Origin: Segatella copri
GTDB taxonomy: Bacteria; Bacteroidota; Bacteroidia; Bacteroidales; Bacteroidaceae
Assembly (NCBI RefSeq): GCF_009494395.1
Contig: NZ_VZCB01000011.1
Location: 20,326 to 84,325 of the forward strand
DNA: 64,000 nt
Direction of reading: 5' to 3'
The position numbers and the translations under genes are program-made. This document shows positions 1-9,127 of the stretch, piece by piece (within the stretch, counting starts at the first letter, position 1; every line of letters starts with the position of its first letter). The notes under the pieces were generated by a model. The model ran no database searches. It was not told the DNA's origin and worked only from the letters and a program-made list of their open reading frames with translations.

Positions 1-1050
1 GAAACCGGAACGATGTCTTCCATCCATCTCGAAATCCTCCCAAAGTACGGTCTTAGGATATGGATTGCGAACAAACTGCTTGAGCCAAGGAGTAGTCAGA
101 CCATAGGTGATGTGATGCTGCATACCCGGCAAGAGCTGGATGCGATGGCGGAAGATTGGAGTCTTATCTACTGACAATGGGCGAGCCAACTGCGCAGAAT
201 CGAATGCCACCTGGGTGTACCAGGTCAGGTCGCTGCGATAGAAACCGGTATCATCAGCGCCTGTGAGGAACGAGAAACCGATGTTGGCACAGTTTTCCAC
301 AGGCGCATTCTTCAGCGGTTCACCACCAGCCATCGGACCCGCTGCAGCCCAATAGTCGGCATAGAAGGAAGCGAGACGCTGACTTCCATATCCACCTTCA
401 CTGATGCCGAATACATAGAGCCGGTTGGCATCCACCTCACCCTTCAGCAGGTTCTGGCGAATCAGTTTTTCGAAAGCATACTGCTTAGAGAGATGCCACC
501 AGCGATAGTATTCACCCTCGTTTGGAATCTGAGGGATGAAATAGATGGAAGGAGAATCCTGGAAGCTCAGTCCGAGCTTGATGCCATTAGACCACTCATG
601 GTCCTTAGGACCCGATCCGTGGACATATAGGAAGAGCGGGAACTTACCGTCGGCAGCCACGCCCTTCTTGCCATAATAATAAGGCATCACGGCATTTGGC
701 TCCAGGCACTGAGGCAAATTCCAGAAGCTGTTCTTTGCCAACTTCAAATCTTCAGGTTCGATGAGTTTCTCTTCCTGCAGGTTCTTGTTGGCATCGCACC
801 ATGCTGTCCAGACCATCTTCTGGTAGCTGGCGATATCCTTGCCGTCAATAGCGGCATGGAGTTTGGTGTCAAGAGGTGTGTTTTTAGCGAATTCTGCCTT
901 ACCGTCTTTCTCCAATGCTTTCTGTTGCGCTTTGAGCGACTGCAGGAAGTAGGCATTCACCTTTTTCTGCAATCCCTGTGATTGCGCCATTGTCTGGGTA
1001 GAGTAGCTTAGTGAGACAAGCGCCATCACCATGTAAATCATTTTTTTCAT
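1..1050 (-). CDS. Secreted alpha/beta-hydrolase (3' end beyond window)
   Basis: The frame is open from an ATG at 1050 to the left edge, so 350 residues are visible and the C-terminus is missing. It begins MKKMIYMVMALVSLSYS followed by TQTMAQ, a Sec signal peptide. A nucleophile elbow GISEGGYG places the likely catalytic serine at residue 217. VHGSGPKDHEW upstream is typical of the oxyanion region, and GMQHHITYG (about 309-317) may carry the catalytic histidine. It is probably an esterase or peptidase-like hydrolase of the cell envelope; the substrate cannot be read from the sequence. It lies 68 nt downstream of the SIMPL gene on the same strand and may be cotranscribed with it. Confidence 0.75.
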   Translation of the reverse strand, partial: MKKMIYMVMALVSLSYSTQTMAQSQGLQKKVNAYFLQSLKAQQKALEKDGKAEFAKNTPLDTKLHAAIDGKDIASYQKMVWTAWCDANKNLQEEKLIEPEDLKLAKNSFWNLPQCLEPNAVMPYYYGKKGVAADGKFPLFLYVHGSGPKDHEWSNGIKLGLSFQDSPSIYFIPQIPNEGEYYRWWHLSKQYAFEKLIRQNLLKGEVDANRLYVFGISEGGYGSQRLASFYADYWAAAGPMAGGEPLKNAPVENCANIGFSFLTGADDTGFYRSDLTWYTQVAFDSAQLARPLSVDKTPIFRHRIQLLPGMQHHITYGLTTPWLKQFVRNPYPKTVLWEDFEMDGRHRSGF

Positions 1051-1102
1051 TTCGTACATTGATATATATAATTACTAGATTTTTCCGATTACTAGTTTTT
1101 TA

Positions 1103-1134
1103 CTAGTCTTTCAAGGAACTAGTCTTTCAAGGAA
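1103..1134. repeat. 16-bp tandem duplication at a stop codon
   Basis: The 16-mer CTAGTCTTTCAAGGAA occurs twice in direct tandem (1103-1118 and 1119-1134). It covers the last codons and stop of the SIMPL gene on the minus strand. Because the first copy met by the ribosome already contains the stop, the protein is unchanged. It looks like a slippage duplication. Confidence 0.8.
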
Positions 1135-1826
1135 TAGGTAACCGTGGTCACCACCCTTACCTTTTTTATATAAGGAGTGTTGGAATCTCTATCCTCTATC
1201 GAGAACTGTCCCTGGTCGGCATTCATGATTTTGTCAATCTTACTCTTGCTGTTATCGGCAAACTGTGCAGCAGTCTTCTCTGCATTCTCTATTGCCTCCT
1301 GCATCATCTTAGGTTTCATCTGTCGGAAAGCAACATATTCATACTTCACCGGATTCTCGTAGCCACCATCCACGATAGCGACGCCCTTCTGGAGCAGGTC
1401 ACCCTGACGGGCGATGATGCTGCGAACCAGTTTCACGTTATGCGAAGTAACGGTGATAATCGACGTGATGTTATAACGATACCCCTGGCGGTTTTCTCCA
1501 TATCGCTCAGCATTGAGGTCGATGACCACAGGTGCATTCACATTGATTTCGCTCGCCTTCACGCCATTTGCCAGCAGGAAGTTTCTGATGGTTCTCGTGG
1601 TGGCGTTGATTTTTTGATAGAGTTCAGGCAGGTCATTGCCTATTTCCTTGGAAACGATAGGCCATGTCACCTTATCAGCCTCAACCTCCTTTTCGGCTAA
1701 GCCTTTTACTACCACCTTCCGGTCTTTAGCTATCACACTTTCAAGTCCCGACTTGATACAAAATCCAAGCATGATAATGCCGATGGCTAAAATCACAGCT
1801 TGCTTGATACCTGTATTTACATTCAT
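1119..1826 (-). CDS. SIMPL-domain (DUF541) membrane-anchored protein
   Basis: A 235-aa protein with an N-terminal hydrophobic anchor (IKQAVILAIGIIMLGFCIKS) followed by a SIMPL/DUF541 domain starting at VVVKGLAEKEVEADKVTWPI and ending with YTVTYSLKD-like strands. Family members are periplasmic or envelope proteins, often linked to oxidative stress; the biochemical role is unsettled. The frame is open further upstream to 1898. I choose 1826 because GGAGGG (minus strand, 1833-1838) lies 6 nt before this ATG and a TATCTTTG promoter element at 1868-1875 falls inside the longer frame. Confidence 0.8.
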   Translation of the reverse strand: MNVNTGIKQAVILAIGIIMLGFCIKSGLESVIAKDRKVVVKGLAEKEVEADKVTWPIVSKEIGNDLPELYQKINATTRTIRNFLLANGVKASEINVNAPVVIDLNAERYGENRQGYRYNITSIITVTSHNVKLVRSIIARQGDLLQKGVAIVDGGYENPVKYEYVAFRQMKPKMMQEAIENAEKTAAQFADNSKSKIDKIMNADQGQFSIEDRDSNTPYIKKVRVVTTVTYSLKD

Positions 1827-1867
1827 AATAAGCCCTCCATTTATTAAGTTAAAAACGCTTACGATGG

Positions 1868-1875
1868 CAAAGATA
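1868..1875 (-). promoter_or_regulatory. Promoter -7 element for the SIMPL gene
   Basis: TATCTTTG on the minus strand, matching the Bacteroidetes -7 consensus TAnnTTTG. No clear -33 TTTG is visible at the expected distance. Its position supports the shorter start at 1826. Confidence 0.55.
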
Positions 1876-2039
1876 AGCAAAAAGATGATAGAAGCCATCT
1901 TTTTTAATCTTTTTTATGTTCTAATCTCAACCAAGCAAGAAAGATATGTTAAATCTTCTATACAAACGATACAACCTATTGATTTTTTCACTAACTTTAT
2001 ACCGTTAAAATGATGTAGAACCTTTAAAACCATAACATC

Positions 2040-3146
2040 ATGAAAATAGGTGTTCCAAAAGAAATTAAGAATAATGAGAACCGTGTGGGAATGACTCCTG
2101 CCGGAGTTGCCGAATTTATTCGACATGGTCACGAAGTGATGGTTCAGCATACTGCTGGCGAGAACAGTGGATTTGCAGACGAAGAGTATGTGAAGGTAGG
2201 AGCCAGGATCCTGCCCGACATCCAGAGTGTGTATCGCGAGGCTGAGATGATTATCAAGGTGAAGGAACCTATCGCCGAGGAATATCCACTCATCCATCAG
2301 GACCAACTCGTGTTTACTTACTTCCATTTCGCTTGCGACAAGGAGCTAACAGATGCTATGATCAAAAGCGGTGCTGTCTGTCTGGCTTATGAGACGGTGG
2401 AGACAGACAACCATCATTTGCCGCTGCTGATTCCGATGAGTGAGGTGGCAGGCAGAATGGCAATTATCAACGGTGCCTACTATCTGCAGAAGACCAAGGG
2501 AGGAAAGGGTAAACTGATGAGCGGTGTACCAGGTGTAAACCGTGCCAAAGTCCTGGTTCTTGGCGGTGGAACAGTAGGAGAAGCTGCAGCAAGAATGGCT
2601 GCTGGATTGGGAGCTGACGTATGGATTACCGATATCAGTCTGCCTCGTCTTCGCCAGCTGGAGATGGAATTGCCTATCAATGTGCACACCCTCTATTCCA
2701 ATGAGCACAATATCCGAAAAGAACTTTCAGATGTAGACATCGTGGTGGGCAGCGTACTCGTTCCGGGAGACAAGGCTCCACACCTCATCACAAAGGATAT
2801 GTTGAAGCTGATGGAACCGGGCACCGTATTGGTGGATGTGGCAATCGACCAAGGCGGCTGCTTCGAGACCTCTCATCCAACTACTCATTCTGATCCGATA
2901 TTCATGGTAGATGGCATCGTGCATTATGCCGTGGCTAACATTCCGGGAGCCGTGCCTCATACCTCTACCACTGCTCTGACCAATGCCACTCTAAAGTATG
3001 CCCTGGCTCTTGCAGACAAGGGATGGAGAAAGGCCTGCAAGGAAGACAAGGCTTTGTATCGGGGACTGAACATCGTAAACGGCAAGGTAGTATTCAAGGC
3101 TGTAGCCGATGTCTTCGGATTAGAATACGAAGAGATGGTATTATAG
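2040..3146 (+). CDS. ald: Alanine dehydrogenase
   Basis: 368 aa, the usual length of NAD-dependent L-alanine dehydrogenases, which interconvert L-alanine with pyruvate and ammonia in the cytoplasm. It starts MKIGVPKEIKNNENRVGMTP, the conserved N-terminal signature. Substrate-site residues equivalent to Lys75 (IIKVKEP) and His96 (YFHF) are present. The NAD-binding Rossmann loop is LGGGTVGEAA (GGGTVG at 175-180). A strong hairpin terminator follows, so it is probably monocistronic. The identification is firm at family level. Confidence 0.95.
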   Translation: MKIGVPKEIKNNENRVGMTPAGVAEFIRHGHEVMVQHTAGENSGFADEEYVKVGARILPDIQSVYREAEMIIKVKEPIAEEYPLIHQDQLVFTYFHFACDKELTDAMIKSGAVCLAYETVETDNHHLPLLIPMSEVAGRMAIINGAYYLQKTKGGKGKLMSGVPGVNRAKVLVLGGGTVGEAAARMAAGLGADVWITDISLPRLRQLEMELPINVHTLYSNEHNIRKELSDVDIVVGSVLVPGDKAPHLITKDMLKLMEPGTVLVDVAIDQGGCFETSHPTTHSDPIFMVDGIVHYAVANIPGAVPHTSTTALTNATLKYALALADKGWRKACKEDKALYRGLNIVNGKVVFKAVADVFGLEYEEMVL

Positions 3147-3171
3147 GAGATTGCATTATAAATTCATGAAA

Positions 3172-3224
3172 CATAACTTTTAAGCCCTTCGATTCCGTTG
3201 GGTTTAAAAGTTATGATGTTTTTT
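3172..3224 (+). terminator. Rho-independent terminator after ald
   Basis: Stem arms at 3172-3187 and 3200-3215 (CATAACTTTTAAgCCC pairing with GGGtTTAAAAGTTATG), a loop of about 12 nt, then a T-rich run from 3216. Confidence 0.85.
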
Positions 3225-3301
3225 GTGGGTCTTTCCAATGATAAAATATGCTAAAAGAGCTTACTTCATCAACAAAAGGATATTTTTTCTTTAGGTAACT
3301 C

Positions 3302-3332
3302 TTGGATATATAACAAAAAAGCCTTATCTTTG
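3302..3332 (+). promoter_or_regulatory. Promoter of the nhaC-like gene
   Basis: TTGG at 3302-3305, 19 nt, then TATCTTTG at 3325-3332, a good Bacteroidetes sigma-ABfr promoter. The start codon is 50 nt further downstream. Confidence 0.75.
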
Positions 3333-3382
3333 CATAAGATAAGCTGCACTTGGCAAAATATTTCTAACCCAAAAACAATAAA

Positions 3383-5011
3383 ATGGAGTACAACATGATT
3401 GGGACCGCATGGTCGTTACTGCCTCCTATCGTCGCCATCGCTCTAGCGCTGAAGACGAAGGAGGTCTATTCTTCTCTTTTTATCGGTATCATACTGGGTG
3501 CCGTTCAATATTGTATTTCGATGGGAACAGGATTCGACGGATTCCTCGTTCACCTGACCAACCACACTGTAGGTGAAGGCGATGATGCCAAGGCATACGG
3601 TTTGATACATTGCCTTTCCGACCCTTGGAACGTGGGCATTCTGGTATTCCTGGTGGTATTGGGCAGCATCGTTTCACTGATGAACAAGGCTGGCGGTTCT
3701 GCGGCATTCGGCCGTTGGGCTTCCAAGCACGTAAAGTCGAAGATTGGCGTGCAGGTAGCCACCATTCTGCTCGGTATCCTGATATTCATCGATGATTACT
3801 TCAACTGCCTTACCGTAGGTTCTGTGATGCGCCCTATCGCAGTGCGCAACGGCGTAACCAAGGAGAAACTTGCCTATCTCATCGACTCCACTGCAGCACC
3901 GGTCTGCATCATCTCCCCAATCTCCAGTTGGGCAGCAGCAGTATCGGGCTTCGTATCGGGAGGCGAGAACGGACTGGCACTTTTCTGCAAGGCGATACCT
4001 TACAATTTCTACGCCTTCTTCACTATTCTCTTTATGTTTGGCATCGTGATCTTGGGCTTCGACTTCAAGGCGATGAGCAAATATGACGCAAGACTGAAGG
4101 AATGGTATGAGCGCACCAACGGAGGAAAGCTCGATGAGGTGAGCGATACCAAGCTGCAGATCGTGGAGCATGGTGTGGGAGCCAAACAGGAAGAGAATTC
4201 GAAGAGCAAAGGCTCTGTGAGCGATCTTGTGATTCCAATCATCATGTTGATTATCTTCTGTATGGCAGGCATGGTTTATTCGGGAGGCTTCTTTGATGCC
4301 AGCAATGCCAACTATATGAACTTCGTAGATTCCTTTGCTGGTAGCAATGCCTCTATAGGTCTGGTAATTGGTTCATTGGCAGCCTTGATTCTTACTATCC
4401 TGATGTTTACGGTTCGCAAGACCTTACCATTCGATGAAGCAATGAGTAGTCTGATCAAGGGCTTCGAGGCGATGGTACCAGCCATTCTGATTCTTACCCT
4501 GGCATGGACCCTGAAGAGCATGACAGATTCGCTGGGAGCAGCAGAATATGTATCCACCGTAGTGGCAAGCAGCGCTTCTGAACTCCAGATGCTCCTGCCA
4601 GCCATCATCTTCCTGGTTGCCGCCTTTCTGGCTTTCGCCACAGGTACATCCTGGGGAACCTTCGGTATTCTGATACCTATCTGTATCGCAGTATTCCCAG
4701 GAGCCGACCCATTGCGCATCATCTCCATCTCTGCCTGCATGGCAGGTGCTGTCTGTGGCGACCATATCTCACCTATCAGCGATACCACCATCATGGCGAG
4801 TGCCGGAGCCGAGTGCAAGCATGTGCACCATGTTTCATCACAGTTGCCTTATGCCTTGACTGTAGCTACCGTCAGCTTCCTCACCTTCATCGTGGCAGGT
4901 TTCACCCATACGCTGGGAATGGTAACCAGTGCCATCATTTCATGGATATTCGGTATGGCAATGCTTGGTTTTGCTTTATTTTATTTAAATAAACGTCAGA
5001 AAAGTAAATAG
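3383..5011 (+). CDS. NhaC-family Na+/H+ antiporter
   Basis: A 542-aa inner-membrane protein with about a dozen hydrophobic segments and the NhaC/YheL type of repeated halves: DDYFNCLTVGSVMRPI in the first half and TGTSWGTFGILIPICI and CGDHISPISDTTIMASAGA in the second. The latter two are characteristic of the NhaC superfamily. The likely role is exchange of Na+ for protons, perhaps coupled to an organic acid as in MleN. A charged cytoplasmic loop near residues 230-285 separates the halves. It has its own promoter upstream and another promoter directly after it, so it is probably transcribed alone. Confidence 0.88.
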   Translation: MEYNMIGTAWSLLPPIVAIALALKTKEVYSSLFIGIILGAVQYCISMGTGFDGFLVHLTNHTVGEGDDAKAYGLIHCLSDPWNVGILVFLVVLGSIVSLMNKAGGSAAFGRWASKHVKSKIGVQVATILLGILIFIDDYFNCLTVGSVMRPIAVRNGVTKEKLAYLIDSTAAPVCIISPISSWAAAVSGFVSGGENGLALFCKAIPYNFYAFFTILFMFGIVILGFDFKAMSKYDARLKEWYERTNGGKLDEVSDTKLQIVEHGVGAKQEENSKSKGSVSDLVIPIIMLIIFCMAGMVYSGGFFDASNANYMNFVDSFAGSNASIGLVIGSLAALILTILMFTVRKTLPFDEAMSSLIKGFEAMVPAILILTLAWTLKSMTDSLGAAEYVSTVVASSASELQMLLPAIIFLVAAFLAFATGTSWGTFGILIPICIAVFPGADPLRIISISACMAGAVCGDHISPISDTTIMASAGAECKHVHHVSSQLPYALTVATVSFLTFIVAGFTHTLGMVTSAIISWIFGMAMLGFALFYLNKRQKSK

Positions 5012-5022
5012 TTCTTAATTAA

Positions 5023-5054
5023 TTTGTATATTTGAAATATTTTCAATATCTTTG
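5023..5054 (+). promoter_or_regulatory. Rubrerythrin promoter
   Basis: TTTG at 5023-5026, exactly 20 nt, then TATCTTTG at 5047-5054: a consensus Bacteroidetes promoter. The mRNA leader before the ATG at 5104 is short. Confidence 0.85.
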
Positions 5055-5103
5055 CAAAAGAATTTAATAAAGAACATATTAATAACTTAATACAGAATAC
5101 ATT

Positions 5104-5646
5104 ATGAAGGAATTGAAAGGTACAAAGACAGAGAAGAACCTCCAGGAGGCTTTCGCTGGTGAGTCACAGGCTCGTAACAAATATACCTATTTTGCAAGCA
5201 AGGCAAAGAAGGACGGTTATGTACAGATAGCTAATATCTTTGAGGAGACAGCTGCCAATGAGAAGGAGCACGCTAAGTTGTGGTTCAAGTATCTCGAGGG
5301 CGGTGCTATCCAGGATACAGAGAAGAACCTGGAGGCTGCTGCCAATGGTGAGCACGACGAGTGGACAGAAATGTATCCACGCATGGCAAAGGAAGCTCAC
5401 GAGGAAGGCTTCGAGGAGATTGCTGCCAAGTTTGAGATGGTGGCTGAAATCGAGAAGCACCACGAGGAGCGTTATCGCAAGCTCTTGAAGAACGTGCAGG
5501 ACAAGCTCGTCTTCTCTCGCGACGGCGACTGCATCTGGCAGTGCTCTAACTGCGGACATATCGTAGTTGGCAAGCAGGCTCCAGAGGTTTGCCCAGTCTG
5601 CAACCACCCACAGAGCTACTTCCAGATTGAGGCTCAGAACTACTAA
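5104..5646 (+). CDS. rbr: Rubrerythrin
   Basis: 180 aa. An N-terminal ferritin-like diiron domain carries iron ligands in the region of Glu20, the ExxH motif Glu53-His56 (EKEH), Glu97-Glu102 and EIEKHHEE (115-122). The C-terminal rubredoxin-like domain has CxxC pairs at Cys147/Cys150 and Cys163/Cys166. Rubrerythrin is a cytoplasmic NAD(P)H-linked peroxidase that removes hydrogen peroxide in anaerobes. Both metal sites look complete. A strong promoter precedes it and a bidirectional terminator follows, so it is a single-gene unit. Confidence 0.96.
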   Translation: MKELKGTKTEKNLQEAFAGESQARNKYTYFASKAKKDGYVQIANIFEETAANEKEHAKLWFKYLEGGAIQDTEKNLEAAANGEHDEWTEMYPRMAKEAHEEGFEEIAAKFEMVAEIEKHHEERYRKLLKNVQDKLVFSRDGDCIWQCSNCGHIVVGKQAPEVCPVCNHPQSYFQIEAQNY

Positions 5647-5729
5647 GATTCTATTACAGGAAATTGAACGATAGGATAGGATTATAACATAGAACCTATC
5701 ATATAGAAGACTTCCTATAGAACCAGATA

Positions 5730-5776
5730 AAAATCCCCTGATGCAATAAGATATGCATCAGGGGATTTTCTTTTTT
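5730..5776. terminator. Bidirectional terminator between rbr and the nuclease gene
   Basis: A near-perfect hairpin of AAAATCCCCTGATGCA with TGCATCAGGGGATTTT, followed by T-rich sequence on the plus strand and preceded by A-rich sequence. It can end both converging transcripts. Confidence 0.9.
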
Positions 5777-6563
5777 ACCACTGGTTGATGTCGGCTTTTG
5801 CCTCTATCTTTTTCTCAACTTTATCAGGAAGTTTGGAGAAGAAGTCGTAGCCGGTGATACGCTCCACCTCATCCACCGAGTTGACAAAGTCTTTTTTCTG
5901 CAAGCCGGTAGCTCCCTGGTTGCGACAGATAAAACCGATGGCTTGCGGATTCTTGCCAGTTCGGAGGATTACCTTGAAGAAAGCATCAGGCACCACCACC
6001 TTGTTCTTACCCAGTTTGCGATGCTGCTTATTCAGGAAAATCGGACCGCATACGATATATACCTTACCGTATTTCTTTGCCCAGGTACGACACTGCTGTT
6101 CGATACTATTCCAGACACCCGCATTCAAGGCATGGGTCTGGGGACACATATTGGTCATCAGGAAGCACTCGTCCATAGCCTTCTGATTCCACTTGTTATC
6201 GCCAGCCGGACAGAGATGACCCCTATCATAACCGCTGTTGTAGTAATCTGCCTTCATTCCCTTAGGTGATGGCATATCCATATCATCCTCAAAGTCGCCA
6301 CGCTTCAACTTTCCTGAAGCATGAGCGCGGGTCAATGACCATGCCACCCAGTTAGGCTGACGGGTATCGTGATTATATGATACGGTATAGGCAAAACGCT
6401 TTCTGATGGTTTGCGATACCTTTTTCTTGGAAACGGGTATTTCTATCCCCGGTGCATCACCCTGTGCTGCCGGCAACATAGAGGATGACAAGCCCAAAGT
6501 AGAGAGCAGAGCGATGACGCCAAGCAGCAGCCATCCTCTCAATTTCTTATTGAATTGAATCAT
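5775..6563 (-). CDS. Secreted DNA/RNA non-specific endonuclease (NUC family)
   Basis: 262 aa with an N-terminal hydrophobic segment (WLLLGVIALLSTLGLSSS) acting as a signal or anchor. The NUC (beta-beta-alpha-metal) active site is visible: DRGHLCPA at 113-120 with the catalytic His116, then NMCPQTHALNAGVWN, which supplies the metal-binding asparagine region. Such enzymes cleave DNA and RNA outside the cytoplasm, for nutrient scavenging or degradation of extracellular DNA. It lies 37 nt after mutY on the same strand and may share its transcript. Confidence 0.92.
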   Translation of the reverse strand: MIQFNKKLRGWLLLGVIALLSTLGLSSSMLPAAQGDAPGIEIPVSKKKVSQTIRKRFAYTVSYNHDTRQPNWVAWSLTRAHASGKLKRGDFEDDMDMPSPKGMKADYYNSGYDRGHLCPAGDNKWNQKAMDECFLMTNMCPQTHALNAGVWNSIEQQCRTWAKKYGKVYIVCGPIFLNKQHRKLGKNKVVVPDAFFKVILRTGKNPQAIGFICRNQGATGLQKKDFVNSVDEVERITGYDFFSKLPDKVEKKIEAKADINQW

Positions 6564-6600
6564 CTTTAATTCTATATGAAGAGATTATTATGTATTTATC

Positions 6601-7650
6601 CTATTCTGCTGGATTAATCTTTTCCAACATGATTTCTATCAGTCTCGGAACCCCATAGTCTTCTATCTCACTTTCCTTGATCCAGATGTAGTCATCCGGC
6701 AACTGAGGACAGGTTTCTGTTTCCAGGAGATAGAAGTCGGCAAGAAGGATGCGATGAGTCAGAACGTGCTTGACATCTTTAGCCAATAATATCGGATTCT
6801 TCACGAAAGAAGGCAGTTCCTTGACATCCGAAACATTATAAGGCTCCCATAATCCCTGCCAGATATCTCCTTCGCCACGTCGATGGATGGCAATCATCGG
6901 TTCTGGAATTCCTGAACCATCCGCCACCGAAGATTTACACCTTATATATATATAGGAGAGATGGCGGGTCTTCACCTTTACGGTCTTGTTCTTGACAGGC
7001 AGTTCCTCCACCCTGCCACAACGCAAAGCCTCGCAGGTTTCGGCAAGCGGACAGAGCAGGCACTTCGGAGACTGTGGAGTGCATTGAATCGCACCGAAGT
7101 CCATCATTCCCTGATTATAGGATGCCGCATCGGATGCAGGCAAGAGCGATTGCGCCAGAGCAGCAAACTCTTTTTTCCCCTGGGTTGAATTGATGGGAGT
7201 ATCAATACCGAAGTATCGGGAAAGCACCCGATAGACATTGCCATCAACCACAGCTGCCGGAATATCGAAAGCGAAAGAGCCGATGGCAGCAGCGGTATAA
7301 TCGCCTACTCCCTTCAGGGATTTGATGCCGTCAAGGGTGTTGGGGAAAGAACCGAGAGCCACAATCTGCTTGGCAGCAGCATGAAGATTGCGGGCACGGG
7401 AATAATACCCCAAACCCTGCCAGAGTTTCAAGACATCATCCTCGCTGGCTGCAGCTAGGTCTTCTACCTTGGGATAGGTTTGCATGAACCGTTCCCAATA
7501 TTCCCAACCTTGGACTATGCGGGTTTGCTGAAGGATGATTTCGCTCAGCCAGATGGCATAGGGATCCTTGGTTTCGCGCCAAGGCAAATCCCTGCCGTTT
7601 TCACGAAACCAACGGAGTATTTCTGTTGAAAAAAAAGAGTTATTGATCAT
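6601..7650 (-). CDS. mutY: A/G-specific adenine glycosylase MutY
   Basis: 349 aa. It removes adenine mispaired with 8-oxoguanine or guanine in base excision repair. Visible features: catalytic Glu37 in SEIILQQTR, the helix-hairpin-helix LKGVGDYTAAAIGSFAFD (112-129) with the catalytic aspartate at 136 (VVDGN), and the 4Fe-4S loop C190-x6-C197-x2-C200-x5-C206. A C-terminal NUDIX-like 8-oxoG recognition domain follows (RHLSYIYIR ... GLWEPYN). All key residues are present. Confidence 0.96.
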   Translation of the reverse strand: MINNSFFSTEILRWFRENGRDLPWRETKDPYAIWLSEIILQQTRIVQGWEYWERFMQTYPKVEDLAAASEDDVLKLWQGLGYYSRARNLHAAAKQIVALGSFPNTLDGIKSLKGVGDYTAAAIGSFAFDIPAAVVDGNVYRVLSRYFGIDTPINSTQGKKEFAALAQSLLPASDAASYNQGMMDFGAIQCTPQSPKCLLCPLAETCEALRCGRVEELPVKNKTVKVKTRHLSYIYIRCKSSVADGSGIPEPMIAIHRRGEGDIWQGLWEPYNVSDVKELPSFVKNPILLAKDVKHVLTHRILLADFYLLETETCPQLPDDYIWIKESEIEDYGVPRLIEIMLEKINPAE

Positions 7651-7701
7651 TATTATGCTTTTGCCCTTTCAGGGCGTTACTTTCTTGCTTCGGTCCTTTT
7701 A

Positions 7702-7770
7702 GCGGATTACAAATCCGCAATAGTTACCCATACGGCGGCGGATTACAAATCCGCCGAAACAGTAACTATT
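7702..7770. repeat. Palindromic intergenic repeats (GCGGATTACAAATCCGC)
   Basis: Two copies of the palindrome GCGGATT-aca-AATCCGC (7702-7718 and within 7736-7756, the second extended to CGGCGGATT...). They are flanked by AATAGTTAC and GTAACTATT, which are themselves inverted. The whole block can fold into nested hairpins between mutY and the mscS-type gene. It looks like a REP-type or terminator-like element. Confidence 0.7.
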
Positions 7771-7801
7771 CATAAAGTTCAAATCTCAATGTTCAAAGTA
7801 A

Positions 7802-9055
7802 TTACTGCTCCGGATATTGCTCATAAATTTTCAGACCGAATTCATTGGCAAGCGCATAGGCATGTTCCATGATATCGGCGAGGATATGCTCGTAATTGAC
7901 CCAAACCTTATCCTTGATGAAGAAATAGAATTCGATAGGAAGACCGCACTGGGTGGCTTCCATGTGGCGAACCATCAAGGTCAACTCCGTATTCACCTCA
8001 GGACGCTGACGCAGATATTTCTCCATAAACTTACGATAAAGCTGAAGATTGGTTGGGGCAAGGGCTGCCGGATTCTTCAGATCCTCAATATCCTTTCCTT
8101 CCGCAATATCCTTTTCTATCGCCTTCTGAAGAGATTCCTTCAACTTAAAGGAATCCTCTGTGGCGAAATGCTTGGCAAGCAAGGTCTGCTTCAAAGTCTC
8201 ATCTACCAACCGGATGCTGCGGAAATCGAAATAAACAATTCGCTTTACTCTTCTTCCCCCACTCTTCTGCATACCAATCCAGTTCTGGAACGAACCATTC
8301 ACCAGGGTAGCTGGCGAAATGGTAACGATGGTATTATCGAAATTACGCACCTTTACGGTAGTAAGCGACATATCCTCCACAATACCATTGGCATCCACCG
8401 ATTTCACGGTAATCCAGTCGCCCTTATGCAGCATATCATTACTGGTAAGTCGCACACCGGCAGCCAGACCGAGGATGGTATCCTTGAACACCAACATCAA
8501 GACAGCAGAAGTAGCACCCAAGCCGGCAAACAAGGTCATCGGACTCTTACCCAGCAAAATAGCAACCACAACCACTCCAGCCACAAAGAGCATCAACACT
8601 CGAAGTACGCCGCAGAAGGTATGGAAATACTGCTGAGCCGAAGAACGGCGCTCATCCCCATTCTCCAATCCCTTGAAAGAACCGATGAAAACCAAAGCCG
8701 TACGTACCGACATCACTACGATATAGATACCCGTAGCACGCTCCAGAATCTCCTTGAATATCGGATATTCCAGATAGATAAGCGGCATGAGCGACCAGAT
8801 AACTACGGCGGGAACGATATGGCAGGCAGAAGTAAGCACCTTCTTGTTGAAAAGCACATCATCCCAAGACGCCTCCGTCTTCTCCGTTATCTTGGATATC
8901 AACGGAACCAATATCTTCCGACATAGGAAATCGCTCAGCATCGCCAGCAAGATAGCGGTGACGGTAAGCAAAATATGACGAAGCATAGGCACATAATCAC
9001 CTGTGACACCTGCCCATGTTATCATTTCATCAACAAATTTTCTAATTTCTTCCAT
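7802..9055 (-). CDS. MscS-family mechanosensitive channel (YbdG-like)
   Basis: 417 aa with about five N-terminal membrane segments, then the MscS pore-lining helix and beta domain: FAGLGATSAVLMLVFKDTIL, LTSNDMLHKGDWITV and FDNTIVTISPATLVNGSFQN. The insertion-containing C-terminal domain and the ending IEFYFFIKDKVWVNYEHI resemble E. coli YbdG (miniconductance), which has a similar length. Its role is release of osmolytes on hypo-osmotic shock. It lies on the same strand as the PBP4 gene upstream, 72 nt away. Confidence 0.9.
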   Translation of the reverse strand: MEEIRKFVDEMITWAGVTGDYVPMLRHILLTVTAILLAMLSDFLCRKILVPLISKITEKTEASWDDVLFNKKVLTSACHIVPAVVIWSLMPLIYLEYPIFKEILERATGIYIVVMSVRTALVFIGSFKGLENGDERRSSAQQYFHTFCGVLRVLMLFVAGVVVVAILLGKSPMTLFAGLGATSAVLMLVFKDTILGLAAGVRLTSNDMLHKGDWITVKSVDANGIVEDMSLTTVKVRNFDNTIVTISPATLVNGSFQNWIGMQKSGGRRVKRIVYFDFRSIRLVDETLKQTLLAKHFATEDSFKLKESLQKAIEKDIAEGKDIEDLKNPAALAPTNLQLYRKFMEKYLRQRPEVNTELTLMVRHMEATQCGLPIEFYFFIKDKVWVNYEHILADIMEHAYALANEFGLKIYEQYPEQ

Positions 9056-9127
9056 AAATAAAAGTTTTGTGTCCAGTACCTAGCACCCTGTTCCAACAAA
9101 GTAATCACTAATAACTAATCACTAAAC

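Noticed and set aside
7817..8926. Plus-strand frame of 369 codons opposite the mscS-type gene
   Set aside because: The minus strand encodes a full MscS-family protein with clear motifs; the plus frame is a shadow.
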